From Candidatus Aminicenantota bacterium (GTDB lineage Bacteria; Acidobacteriota; Aminicenantia; Aminicenantales; Aminicenantaceae), in NCBI GenBank assembly GCA_011772495.1, contig WVZL01000032.1, forward strand, positions 77,893 to 141,892: a DNA stretch of 64,000 bases. Reading direction: 5' to 3'. Shown piece by piece: positions 9,995-18,369 of this stretch (position 1 is its first letter; every line of letters begins with the position of its first letter). The position numbers were made by a program, and so were the translations under genes. The notes under the pieces are model-generated. The model was not told where the DNA came from and searched no databases. It saw only the letters and a program-made list of their open reading frames with translations.

Positions 9995-11041
9995 TTAAAG
10001 AAACCGAAGACAGGCCTTGTAAACTTCCTCGGGTTTAATGTTCCGGAGGCAGCGAAAATCTTTGTACAGGCAGCGCTTTTGTTTGCAGGGCCGGCAGTCA
10101 TAATCCTTTTCAATCAGATAAGCCTCGGCTTTCCAGGGGGAGAAATGAGCCGACAGAGTCGGTCCAAAATAAGCGACGATGGGAGTCGAAGTTGAGGCCG
10201 CGATATGCATCGGACCGCTGTCTGGACCGACAAAAAGCGCCGCCTGAGAGATGAATTCTCTTAATTCCCTCAAGTTGAGCTTCCCCACTAAGGAGAGGAG
10301 AGGCAGGTTTACTGTCTTCAAGACCTCTTCCTCTGCATCTTTATCCTCTTTTTCTCCTAACAAGACTATTGTTATCCCTTCCTGCTGGAAGAGAAGTTTT
10401 ATCAGCTGGGTCAGGTTTTCCGTGCCCCAGTCCCGATACTCGTTCCCGGCGCTGATATGGATGCCTATGATCTTGGACCCCTTGAGCTTGTTGTCTTGAA
10501 TAAAGGCGCTTATTTTTTTTTCTTCTTCTTTTCGAGCTTGAGGCAAGTCTAAAGGAGGGAGAGAATCAACTTTGACTCCCAGGGCCCTGACGAGGTTGAT
10601 ATGGTTCTCGACACTGTGGTAGTAGCCGCTTTCTTTGCTGCGAGGTATCGTAAGGTCGTAGATGAAACTCCGGTATTTTATCCTATAGCCTATTTTTAGT
10701 TTGGCTCTGGAGAAGAGAGTGACCAGAGATGCTCGGGGTCCACAATGGAAGTCTAGAATGAGATCATATTTATCTTTGCGGACGCCTTTAATGAAACCGA
10801 TAAATTTCCCGATTGTTTTTTCTCGGGGCAAGATAAGGATTTTATCCAGGTTTGGATTTCCTTCAACCAGCAGTCGGTAGGGTTTCTCCACCGCATAAGC
10901 AATATGTGCCTTGGGGAATTTTCTTCTTAGGACAGAAATTGCAGGCGTTGTCATGATGATATCGCCGATCCGTCTCAGCCTGATCAAAAGGATTTTTTCT
11001 ACTGAGGAAGACTCAATCTTTGGTAGCTCTTTCTGGCTCAA
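9995..11041 (-). CDS. Glycosyltransferase family 9 (LPS heptosyltransferase)
   Basis: ILLIRLRRIGDIIMTTPAISVLRRKFP; FVGPDSGPMHIAASTSTPIVAYFGPT. Confidence 0.9.
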   Translation of the reverse strand: MSQKELPKIESSSVEKILLIRLRRIGDIIMTTPAISVLRRKFPKAHIAYAVEKPYRLLVEGNPNLDKILILPREKTIGKFIGFIKGVRKDKYDLILDFHCGPRASLVTLFSRAKLKIGYRIKYRSFIYDLTIPRSKESGYYHSVENHINLVRALGVKVDSLPPLDLPQARKEEEKKISAFIQDNKLKGSKIIGIHISAGNEYRDWGTENLTQLIKLLFQQEGITIVLLGEKEDKDAEEEVLKTVNLPLLSLVGKLNLRELREFISQAALFVGPDSGPMHIAASTSTPIVAYFGPTLSAHFSPWKAEAYLIEKDYDCRPCKQKRCLYKDFRCLRNIKPEEVYKACLRFL

Positions 11042-11201
11042 TGGTTGCCTCTTCGATGAGCATTATCGGAATATCGTCTTTTATGGGGTAGACACGATGG
11101 CACTTGATGCACTTCAGGCCCTTTCCGTCAGCCGTTAGCTTCACGTCTTCCTTACATTTTGGGCAGGCTAAAATTTCAAGCAGTTGTGGATCTACAGCCA
11201 T
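11013..11201 (-). CDS. Trm112-like small zinc-ribbon protein
   Basis: LLEILACPKCKEDVKLTADGKGLKCIKCHRVYPIKDDIPIML. Confidence 0.85.
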   Translation of the reverse strand: MAVDPQLLEILACPKCKEDVKLTADGKGLKCIKCHRVYPIKDDIPIMLIEEATIEPERATKD

Positions 11202-11255
11202 TTTTTAACGCCTCCTGGGCTAACATCTTATACTATAAGTCTTTTTTAGGTCAAT

Positions 11256-11334
11256 GGGGTCAGGTCTTAACTTTCAACGTTTTGTTATCTAGATTATATA
11301 TTTTCCTGAAAATGTTGAATGGGAAAACCTGACC
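11256..11334. repeat. Interspersed palindromic repeat, copy 2
   Basis: GGGGTCAGGTCTTAACTTTCAACGTTTTG...GAAAATGTTGAATGGGAAAACCTGACC; inverted GGTCAGGT/ACCTGACC arms plus TTCAACGTTTT/AAAATGTTGAA. Confidence 0.75.
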
Positions 11335-11411
11335 GCCCTCCTTTTTGGCTTGCCCAGCCAGTTTTTGCAGTTTGACAGAGCCCGACAAGGGGTGATATTT
11401 TTAAGCCAAAA

Positions 11412-12500
11412 ATGAGATTATGTTTTCTTGGCGCCTACGACCCCCTGTATCCACGTCATAATGTCATCAAAAGGGGCCTGGTCCTGAATAAGACAGAAGT
11501 CAACGAGTGCCGGCTTTCTCCGAAATACAAATTCTGGCTGAGGTATCCTCTCTTCCTGTTCCGTTATCCATGGTTGTGTAAAAAAAATGATTTCATTCTT
11601 GTTCCTGAATTCTGCCAGAAAGATGTGCCCCTAGCCAGATTCCTGTCCCTGTTTTCTTCGGCCAAGTTGGTCTTTGACCCCCTCGCCTCCCGATACGAAA
11701 CGAAGATAACGGACTGGAAAAGAAAACCAGAAGATTCCTGGCAGGCACGATGGAATTTCAAGATAGACCGATGGGCTTTTAAGCTGTCAGACCTGGTGCT
11801 GGCTGATACCCAGGCCCATAAAGAGTATTACTGTCGGACATATGGCCTTGCTGCTGACAAAGTGGCAGTTTTGCCGGTGGGGTTTGACGATTCTATTTTT
11901 GTGCCCCTCCAGGCCAAGAACAGGAAGAAGCACTTCACTGTCCTCTTTTATGGTTCTTTCCTCCCCCTCCATGGGGTAGAAGCCATGATTCAGGCAGCCA
12001 AGTCTGTATCTGCTCAGGAGCCATCCATCCAGTTCAAGTTTGTCGGTTCAGGACAGACTCTGCCTCGTGCCCAGGCCTTAGCCTCAGAGTTAGAGTGCGA
12101 CAACGTTCATTTTGAAGACTGGATGCCCCAGGAAAAGCTGCCAGAAAAGATTGCTTCTGCAGACCTGTGCTTGGGAATTTTCGGAAAGACTGAGAAATCC
12201 AAGCGAATAGTACCTCATAAGATATTCCAGGCCCTAGCCATGAAAGCTCCGGTCATCACGGCTCGGACTCCGGCTGTGGAAGAATTTTTTTCTCATCGGG
12301 AAAATATTTTTCTCTGCCAGGAGCCCTTTCCCGATTCCCTGACCAAGGCTATCCTGGAGCTCAAAGAAGACGAGGCCTTGAGGAAGAAGATCGCCGAAAA
12401 CGGCCATGATCGGGTGCAGAGGAAATTTGCTCCGGCCGCCCTCGGGCTTTCTCTGAAGAGAATCCTAGATCAATTCCTGTCTAAGGATTTAAGGAGCTAA
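11412..12500 (+). CDS. Glycosyltransferase family 4 (GT-B)
   Basis: VLFYGSFLPLHGVEAMIQAAK...FVGSGQTLPRAQ...KIFQALAMKAPVITARTPAVEEFF. Confidence 0.85.
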   Translation: MRLCFLGAYDPLYPRHNVIKRGLVLNKTEVNECRLSPKYKFWLRYPLFLFRYPWLCKKNDFILVPEFCQKDVPLARFLSLFSSAKLVFDPLASRYETKITDWKRKPEDSWQARWNFKIDRWAFKLSDLVLADTQAHKEYYCRTYGLAADKVAVLPVGFDDSIFVPLQAKNRKKHFTVLFYGSFLPLHGVEAMIQAAKSVSAQEPSIQFKFVGSGQTLPRAQALASELECDNVHFEDWMPQEKLPEKIASADLCLGIFGKTEKSKRIVPHKIFQALAMKAPVITARTPAVEEFFSHRENIFLCQEPFPDSLTKAILELKEDEALRKKIAENGHDRVQRKFAPAALGLSLKRILDQFLSKDLRS

Positions 12501-12505
12501 TCCAG

Positions 12506-13321
12506 GTGGAAGAGAAGTCTGGTTTTCCTCTTTACTTTGGAACCTGCCAGGGGAGGATTCACTCTCAGTATCGAGATCCTTCGTTTATCGATGCTATCTC
12601 TGATTGCGGCCAGCTTCTTAACCAGCCCGAGTGCCAGATCCTGCTCGAGGGACGGAATCGCATAGGGGTTGTCAGGATCAAGCGCCAAGATGAGGAGGTT
12701 GAAGTTGTCCTGAAGGAATTCAAATCCCGGGGAGTCAACAAGCTGAAAAGCCTCTTTCTCCCTTCAAAAGCGCTCAGGGCCTGGAAGGGAGCAGTGAACC
12801 TGATCGAAAGGGGGATAGACACACCCTTTCCTATCGCGTTTCTGGAGAAGAGAAAAAGAGGTTTTTTAGAGCAGAGTTTTTACTTGGCCGAGAAAATCGA
12901 GGAAGCCGAGGAGATCCGCTCCTTGTTTTTAAAGTCCTCTCCAGAAAAACTGAAGCCGCTTCTAACGGGCCTGGCCGATCATTTGTCTGTCTATCATCAG
13001 AAAGGAGTGCTCCACCGCGATCTTTCTGACGGGAATATTCTGGTGAAGGAAGACGAGAAGGGGAAAACAAGGTTTTACTTTCTCGATACGAACCGGATCA
13101 GGTTTCCGAGAAAAATCAGTCTCTTGAAGAGAGTGAAGAATCTTATTCGCCTGGGAGTTCCCTTACCCTTTCAATCCTTTTTCTTAAAGCAATATTTGGG
13201 AGAAGATCGCCGCTGCCTATGGTTCTGGTACAGGGCAAACAAGGTGATTTATACTTGTTATGTGGCCTTCAAAAGAAAACTCAGGTTAAGGCAACTGGCT
13301 CAAAAACTGAAGATTCAATAG
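12506..13321 (+). CDS. LPS kinase-like protein (WaaP/Kdo-kinase/RIO-like fold)
   Basis: HQKGVLHRDLSDGNILVKED...YFLDTNRIRF catalytic HRD/DxN-type motifs; GTG start. Confidence 0.72.
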   Translation: MEEKSGFPLYFGTCQGRIHSQYRDPSFIDAISDCGQLLNQPECQILLEGRNRIGVVRIKRQDEEVEVVLKEFKSRGVNKLKSLFLPSKALRAWKGAVNLIERGIDTPFPIAFLEKRKRGFLEQSFYLAEKIEEAEEIRSLFLKSSPEKLKPLLTGLADHLSVYHQKGVLHRDLSDGNILVKEDEKGKTRFYFLDTNRIRFPRKISLLKRVKNLIRLGVPLPFQSFFLKQYLGEDRRCLWFWYRANKVIYTCYVAFKRKLRLRQLAQKLKIQ

Positions 13322-13325
13322 GATC

Positions 13326-14594
13326 ATGGAAAAATTTCGCTGGAACGTTTATGCTGACCAGCCTCATAATATTGCCTCCAGGAAAGAACGCCTGAGGCAT
13401 CATTTCAAGTATGGAGCCAGCTACCTGAGTTTGATAGCTTCGAATTTGCGTTGGGCTCATCCGGTGTTAAGCCTTTACCGGAAATACAGGGATGGAATGT
13501 ATAAAGAGCCCTTCAGGATAGAAAGTCCTTTTGGCGTTTCTGTTTCTCCGGCCGGAGAAAAGAATGAGGACGTCATCGTAAACCTTAAGGAAATTGGAAT
13601 AAGCAAAACCTTGGTCAGGGTCCCTTCCTGGGAAAGGAAGAAGCTGGGGCTCTATGAGAAATTCATTGAATTCCTTATCCAGAACAAGTTCGAAGTGACC
13701 ATAGCCCTGCTCCAAAACAGGGAAGACGTGTTGAGCCCCATCCGCTGGCGGAGCTTCGTGAAGGATGTGTTTTCTCGGTTTGAGGGAAAGAGCTCTTTTT
13801 TCGAGATCGGACACGCCTGGAACCGGACAAAGTGGGGAGTCTGGGATTACAAAGAGTATCTCAAATTGGTGACCGCTGCCCTTTCCTTTGCCCAGGATCA
13901 TAATGTGAAATTGGTGGGACCGGCTGTGATTGATTTTGAGTTCCATCTCTATCCATCTTTGTTGAAGGCCGTTCCTTTCGACAAGGTAAGCTCCCTTTTG
14001 TATGTCGATAGACAGGGAGCCCCTGAGAACGCCCAGTTCGGCTGGACCACAGCCAAGAAAGTGGCCCTGTTAAAAGCCATCATCGACAGCTGCAGTCAAA
14101 AGGGGCGGGATTGTTGGATAACCGAGGTCAACTGGCCTTTGAAAGGAACCGGAAAATACTCGCCTGCCTCGGGCAAACCGAACGTGACGGAAGACCAGCA
14201 AGCTGATTACCTGGTCCGGTATTTTGTGATCTGTCTTTCCAGCGGGCTGGTAGAGAGAATCTACTGGTGGCAGCTGGTTGCCCCGGGCTATGGATTGATG
14301 GACAGCCGTCCCAAAGAATGGGGGCCCAGACCTAGCTTCAAGGCCTTAAAAACCTTGGTTGAATACCTGGAAGGGAGCACTTTTAAAGAAAAGATCGACG
14401 ATTCTGGCCTGGAAATATATCTTTTTTCCAGGGGAAAAGAGGATCTTGCCCTCTGCTGGACCAAAGGACTGCCCCGTGATTTTACGTTTTCACGGAACGT
14501 GAGCCGAGTTCTGGACCGCGAGGGAAAAGAAGTTCCTTTTATTTTTGATAGAGTCAAGATTACCGAAAGCCCGAAGTACGTGTTTTTCGAATGA
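13326..14594 (+). CDS. Putative TIM-barrel glycosidase-like protein in LPS cluster
   Basis: FEIGHAWNRTKWGVW..., DCWITEVNWPLKGTG..., IYWWQLVAPGYGLMD resembles GH-A clan enzymes. Confidence 0.5.
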   Translation: MEKFRWNVYADQPHNIASRKERLRHHFKYGASYLSLIASNLRWAHPVLSLYRKYRDGMYKEPFRIESPFGVSVSPAGEKNEDVIVNLKEIGISKTLVRVPSWERKKLGLYEKFIEFLIQNKFEVTIALLQNREDVLSPIRWRSFVKDVFSRFEGKSSFFEIGHAWNRTKWGVWDYKEYLKLVTAALSFAQDHNVKLVGPAVIDFEFHLYPSLLKAVPFDKVSSLLYVDRQGAPENAQFGWTTAKKVALLKAIIDSCSQKGRDCWITEVNWPLKGTGKYSPASGKPNVTEDQQADYLVRYFVICLSSGLVERIYWWQLVAPGYGLMDSRPKEWGPRPSFKALKTLVEYLEGSTFKEKIDDSGLEIYLFSRGKEDLALCWTKGLPRDFTFSRNVSRVLDREGKEVPFIFDRVKITESPKYVFFE

Positions 14595-14627
14595 AAGGCA
14601 CTAGGGAAACAGAAAAAGGATGAACCT

Positions 14628-15263
14628 TTGAGCAATCCCTTTAAAAAGCAGGAAGTTGAACAGTATGAACGGAAGAGATATCGGGGTTTAGACCAGAAAC
14701 TCGTCCATTCAAGAGAGGAGAAAATCCTCCGAAAAATTCTAGAGGAAATCAGGAAGGAAGACGCTCGCGTTTTGGATGTTCCCTGCGGTTATGGCCGCTT
14801 TTCTCCCTTATTATTGGAGCCAGGCGTGAGCTTGGTGAGCAGCGATTTGTCCTTTCACATGGTCAAAAGAGCTGTGGAGAGGAATGAAGAGTCAGCCCGA
14901 CTTTCTGGAGTCGTGGCTGATGGAATATCAGGACTTCCTTTTAAAGGGGAGGTTTTCGATCTCATCCTTTCCATGCGCTTTTTTCATCACCTTCATCAAG
15001 AAGAGGAGCGGAAGGCTGTCCTGGGAGAATTTTCCCGAGTCGCGAAAGGAGGGGTTATTCTCTCTTTTTACCAGCAAAATCCTCTTCATGTCCTCCAGAG
15101 GAAGCTGAGAAGAAGGATAAAGAAGAGTAAGACTAAGATTAAAATGCTATCTCGTGAGGAGTTTCAAAAAGAGGTGGAAGGAGAAGGTTTTAAAGTCGTT
15201 CGCGTTTATCCCCTTTTCAAGGGGATTCACTCCCAGCTTATAGCTCTGCTGCAGAAGGCCTAG
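14628..15263 (+). CDS. Class I SAM-dependent methyltransferase
   Basis: VLDVPCGYGRFSPLLLEPG...SSDLSFHMVKRA...VFDLILSMRFFHHL. Confidence 0.85.
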   Translation: MSNPFKKQEVEQYERKRYRGLDQKLVHSREEKILRKILEEIRKEDARVLDVPCGYGRFSPLLLEPGVSLVSSDLSFHMVKRAVERNEESARLSGVVADGISGLPFKGEVFDLILSMRFFHHLHQEEERKAVLGEFSRVAKGGVILSFYQQNPLHVLQRKLRRRIKKSKTKIKMLSREEFQKEVEGEGFKVVRVYPLFKGIHSQLIALLQKA

Positions 15264-16492
15264 AATTTTATCCTGAATCCCAACCTCAAGGCTATCCCAG
15301 AGAAATCCACCTCAGCCTCTCGGGCATCAGAAACTCTCGCCTCAGCTGGTTTTCTATCCCGGATGAAGAGCTGAGGATAAACTTTTTGCGAGGTGCCGGT
15401 GACCTGGAATGAATAAAGCGTTCCGGCCTCGGTATAAATAAGCCCTTCAGTGTCGCGAGAGGTGTCATCTCCCTCAAACCCGTTGATCTTGGCGTAGCGG
15501 CCGGTTGCTTCGGCAAAGAAAGATATGCGAGATGCGAGATTCCACTCCATCCCCAGAGCTCCCATGATTCCTATACCTCGGGAGTCGGCGTTCCCTTCCC
15601 ACTCTTTCCAGTACTCCCCTTCCTGGAAACGATAATAGTAGGAGATTTTGGCGAAATAGTACTCTACTCCTCCTTTTAGAAAGAGGAAGGAAACAGGATA
15701 ATAAGAAAAGAAAGCTCTCAGCGGAAGGGCCTGGATTTCTGGGCGAGTCGTGAAGGAGTTCCCAGGTGTGATTTCCGATTGCTCGACGGAACTTTCTTTT
15801 CTTCCCCGAAAGTAGTCTGCTCCGATTCCGAGGAATATACGAGAAGTCAGAGGAAAACTCAGTTCTGCTCCGAAGATGTATGCCAGGTGGAGTGGCTTGG
15901 ATTCCCCTCCTTCGATCTGGAGTTCGTCCTGGTAGAATTCGCCGAAGCCCTCGGCCCCTTCATTCAAGTCTCCGCCAGATATGTAATTTCCTCCTCCAAG
16001 AATGCTGAGCATAAATCTTTTTTCTGAGGGCTCTAGTACCATCGGAGTCACAGTCGGAGGCGGAGCGATCTGGATTTTTTCTTTTTTGGGCTCTTCGCCT
16101 TTTTCTTCAGGTATTTTTTTCTCTGCTTCTGGCTTTTCTTCTTCCTCTAATTTTTCTTCTGCCACAATCTTCTCTTCTTCTATGAGTTCTGGTTCCTCTG
16201 CTTCTGATTCGATTCTCAATACCAGGCTTTCGTGCACATAGCCCAGGAGGAGTTGATCCTCTTCTGCCTTTAATCGCACCAAGTACCATTCTCCAATTTT
16301 TTTTGTTGATTCTAGGATTGTTCCCCTCGGGACCTGACGGATAATCACGCTGCCGATGTCAGGTTTTTCCCGGATGTTGGCCTGCTCAGTCGCCACCTCA
16401 AGCCTAAAAGGGAATTTTGGAGCGTCAAGCGGCAATAAAAGAGAGGAGGAGAGCGCGAGCCACAGAGCGAAGATGAAGATTTTCCTCTTCAT
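15260..16492 (-). CDS. Exported protein: SH3-like domain, Glu/Lys/Pro linker, outer-membrane beta-barrel-like C-terminus
   Basis: Signal peptide; ATEQANIREKPDIGSVIIRQVPRGTILE SH3b pattern; E/K-rich linker; C-terminal GIALRLGFRIKF. Confidence 0.7.
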   Translation of the reverse strand: MKRKIFIFALWLALSSSLLLPLDAPKFPFRLEVATEQANIREKPDIGSVIIRQVPRGTILESTKKIGEWYLVRLKAEEDQLLLGYVHESLVLRIESEAEEPELIEEEKIVAEEKLEEEEKPEAEKKIPEEKGEEPKKEKIQIAPPPTVTPMVLEPSEKRFMLSILGGGNYISGGDLNEGAEGFGEFYQDELQIEGGESKPLHLAYIFGAELSFPLTSRIFLGIGADYFRGRKESSVEQSEITPGNSFTTRPEIQALPLRAFFSYYPVSFLFLKGGVEYYFAKISYYYRFQEGEYWKEWEGNADSRGIGIMGALGMEWNLASRISFFAEATGRYAKINGFEGDDTSRDTEGLIYTEAGTLYSFQVTGTSQKVYPQLFIRDRKPAEARVSDAREAEVDFSGIALRLGFRIKF

Positions 16493-16552
16493 AATTTAGG
16501 CTCTAGATGTTTATTAAATTATAAAAAAGCAGAGGCTTGATTGTCAATAAAA

Positions 16553-16706
16553 GGCTCAGGCTAAGTGTTTCGAAAACACTCTGGCTTTCCCCAGCGAGGA
16601 AAGCCAGCTCGATTCATCCTTCACTCTTCTCTCCTTCGGAGAGAAACCATGCCCGCTCAATCTTCATACGGTTTTCTCATCACTTAGCCTTCGCCTGGCT
16701 AAAAAA
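16553..16706. ncRNA. Candidate structured RNA or leader with mutually exclusive helices (strand unknown)
   Basis: P1 AGGCTAAGTG 16558-16567 / CACTTAGCCT 16681-16690; P2 AGTGTTT/AAACACT; P3 CTGGCTTTCC 16581-16590 / GGAAAGCCAG 16598-16607; P4 TTCTCTCC 16627-16634 / GGAGAGAA 16638-16645; P6 TTAGCC/GGCTAA. Confidence 0.45.
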
Positions 16707-16858
16707 ATTTGCTGGAGGAAGAGCTGTGTGTTTCTGGAGCGCCTGAATCAATCGATGATTATGTCTTCTTTACACAAGAAAAGACACCTAAGACGGATTA
16801 GGAAGAGTTGCCAATTCTTCAGAAAAAGTGTAAATATTTAGAAGAAGAGGAGAAAGTC

Positions 16859-17638
16859 ATGAGAAAAGAAATAAAGGTAAGATACAGCATTCTAGGACTT
16901 GTTTTGGTTTTTAGTCTTTGCACAGGGAATTTTGCCTCTGGCGAGGCGGGGGCGAAGATAAAATTCAAAGAAGTCTCGATTGATTTTGGAAAGATCAAGC
17001 AGGGAGAGGTTCTGACTCATGTCTTTGTCTTCCAAAACGTGGGTGAAGAAACTCTGAAGATCAAGAGAGTCCAGAGCTCGTGCGGATGTACTGCCGCTCT
17101 TATAACCAAAAAGGAAGTTGCTCCTGGAGAGAAAGGGGAGGTGAAAGTCACCTTTAACAGTCGAGGCTTCCGTGGAAAAGTGAACAAATACATTTATGTT
17201 GAAACGAATGATCCAGATCAATCTTCAAAGAGGCTCTCTGTATCCGCAAACGTCGAGGTTCCTCCTCAACCAAGAATATCTCTCGACCGGTACAGTGGAG
17301 ATGCTGGCCTTTTCCTAGAAGGTGAAGAGATGAAGACCAAGACTGTCATTTCCAATAAGGGGCAGTTAGAGTTAATAGTCCATTGTTCTCACAAAGATGC
17401 TTCCTTCTTTTCCAAGGGGAAGGAGATTTCTTTTCCCTTGAAAATTCCGGCCGGCGAGAGCAGAGAAGTCGAAATCAGGATTCCCCCCCGGAAAAGAAAA
17501 GGAGTGATACGCGAGTATATCATGATCAAGTCAAATGATCCCAACAGAGAAAGCCTGTCTTTTTTTCACAGTGGATACATCATTACTAGGGACCAATTGA
17601 AAAAACTCTTCGCCAAGTATAAAGATGTTTTAGATTAG
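16859..17638 (+). CDS. DUF1573 domain protein (Ig-like, periplasmic)
   Basis: FKEVSIDFGKIKQGEVLTHVFVFQNVGEETLKIKRVQSSCGCTAAL. Confidence 0.85.
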   Translation: MRKEIKVRYSILGLVLVFSLCTGNFASGEAGAKIKFKEVSIDFGKIKQGEVLTHVFVFQNVGEETLKIKRVQSSCGCTAALITKKEVAPGEKGEVKVTFNSRGFRGKVNKYIYVETNDPDQSSKRLSVSANVEVPPQPRISLDRYSGDAGLFLEGEEMKTKTVISNKGQLELIVHCSHKDASFFSKGKEISFPLKIPAGESREVEIRIPPRKRKGVIREYIMIKSNDPNRESLSFFHSGYIITRDQLKKLFAKYKDVLD

Positions 17639-17672
17639 TGTCAGTATCTAAGGATAGGACGGGGAGACAAAG

Positions 17673-17996
17673 ATGATTCTTCTCGGCAACTTGTTGGCGG
17701 CGCTGGCCAGAATACTCCATATCGTTCTGTGGGTTTACATGTGGATTATCATCATCCGGGCCATTCTTTCGTGGATCAATGTTCCTTCCCTGTATCCCCT
17801 GGTGGTCATTTTGCATCGCCTGACAGAACCTGCTCTGCGGCCTTTACGAAGAATCGTTCCCCCTTTTCGGTTTGGAGGCATCGACATCACGCCGATGATC
17901 GCCATCTTGATAATCATATTCATCGATTCTTTTCTAGTAAGATCTATAGCGATCTATGCTCAGCGGCTGTTGAGAGAAGGCAGGTTTTATTTTTAA
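17673..17996 (+). CDS. YggT family membrane protein
   Basis: WIIIIRAILSWINVPSLYPLVVILHRLTEPALRPLRRIVPPFRFGGIDITPMIAILII. Confidence 0.88.
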   Translation: MILLGNLLAALARILHIVLWVYMWIIIIRAILSWINVPSLYPLVVILHRLTEPALRPLRRIVPPFRFGGIDITPMIAILIIIFIDSFLVRSIAIYAQRLLREGRFYF

Positions 17997-18042
17997 CCGC
18001 CATTACGCTTGGCGCTTCATTCCGGATGAAGACACAGAAGGC

Positions 18043-18369
18043 TTGAAGGACAAAGGGAGATATTCAATCGGAACCAGAATTCAGGTTACGGTCAGAGTTT
18101 TTCCTCGGGCTCGGAAGCAAGAGATCGAGGAACTCCCTTCCGGAGAGCTGAAGCTCAGAGTGAAATCACCTCCTGTCAAGGGAAGAGCGAACAGGGAGGT
18201 CATCGAGGTCTTGTCTTCCTATTTTCGAATCTCTTCTTCTCGGATCAGCATTATTCGAGGAGAGAAGTCCCGTCTAAAACTGGTATCCCTTGAGGTCGAT
18301 AATAAGGACCTTTCCAGGCCAATTTATCAAAGGTATATCCAGGAAGGGGTTAAAAATGGAACTTTATAA
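18043..18369 (+). CDS. DUF167/YggU family protein
   Basis: VTVRVFPRARKQEIEELPSGELKLRVKSPPVKGRANREVIEVLS...IIRGEKSRLKLV. Confidence 0.88.
   Translation: MKDKGRYSIGTRIQVTVRVFPRARKQEIEELPSGELKLRVKSPPVKGRANREVIEVLSSYFRISSSRISIIRGEKSRLKLVSLEVDNKDLSRPIYQRYIQEGVKNGTL

Noticed and set aside
16537-16746. 69-aa plus-strand ORF across the structured intergenic region
   Set aside because: Composition is consistent with hairpin DNA rather than protein; no clear ribosome-binding site.
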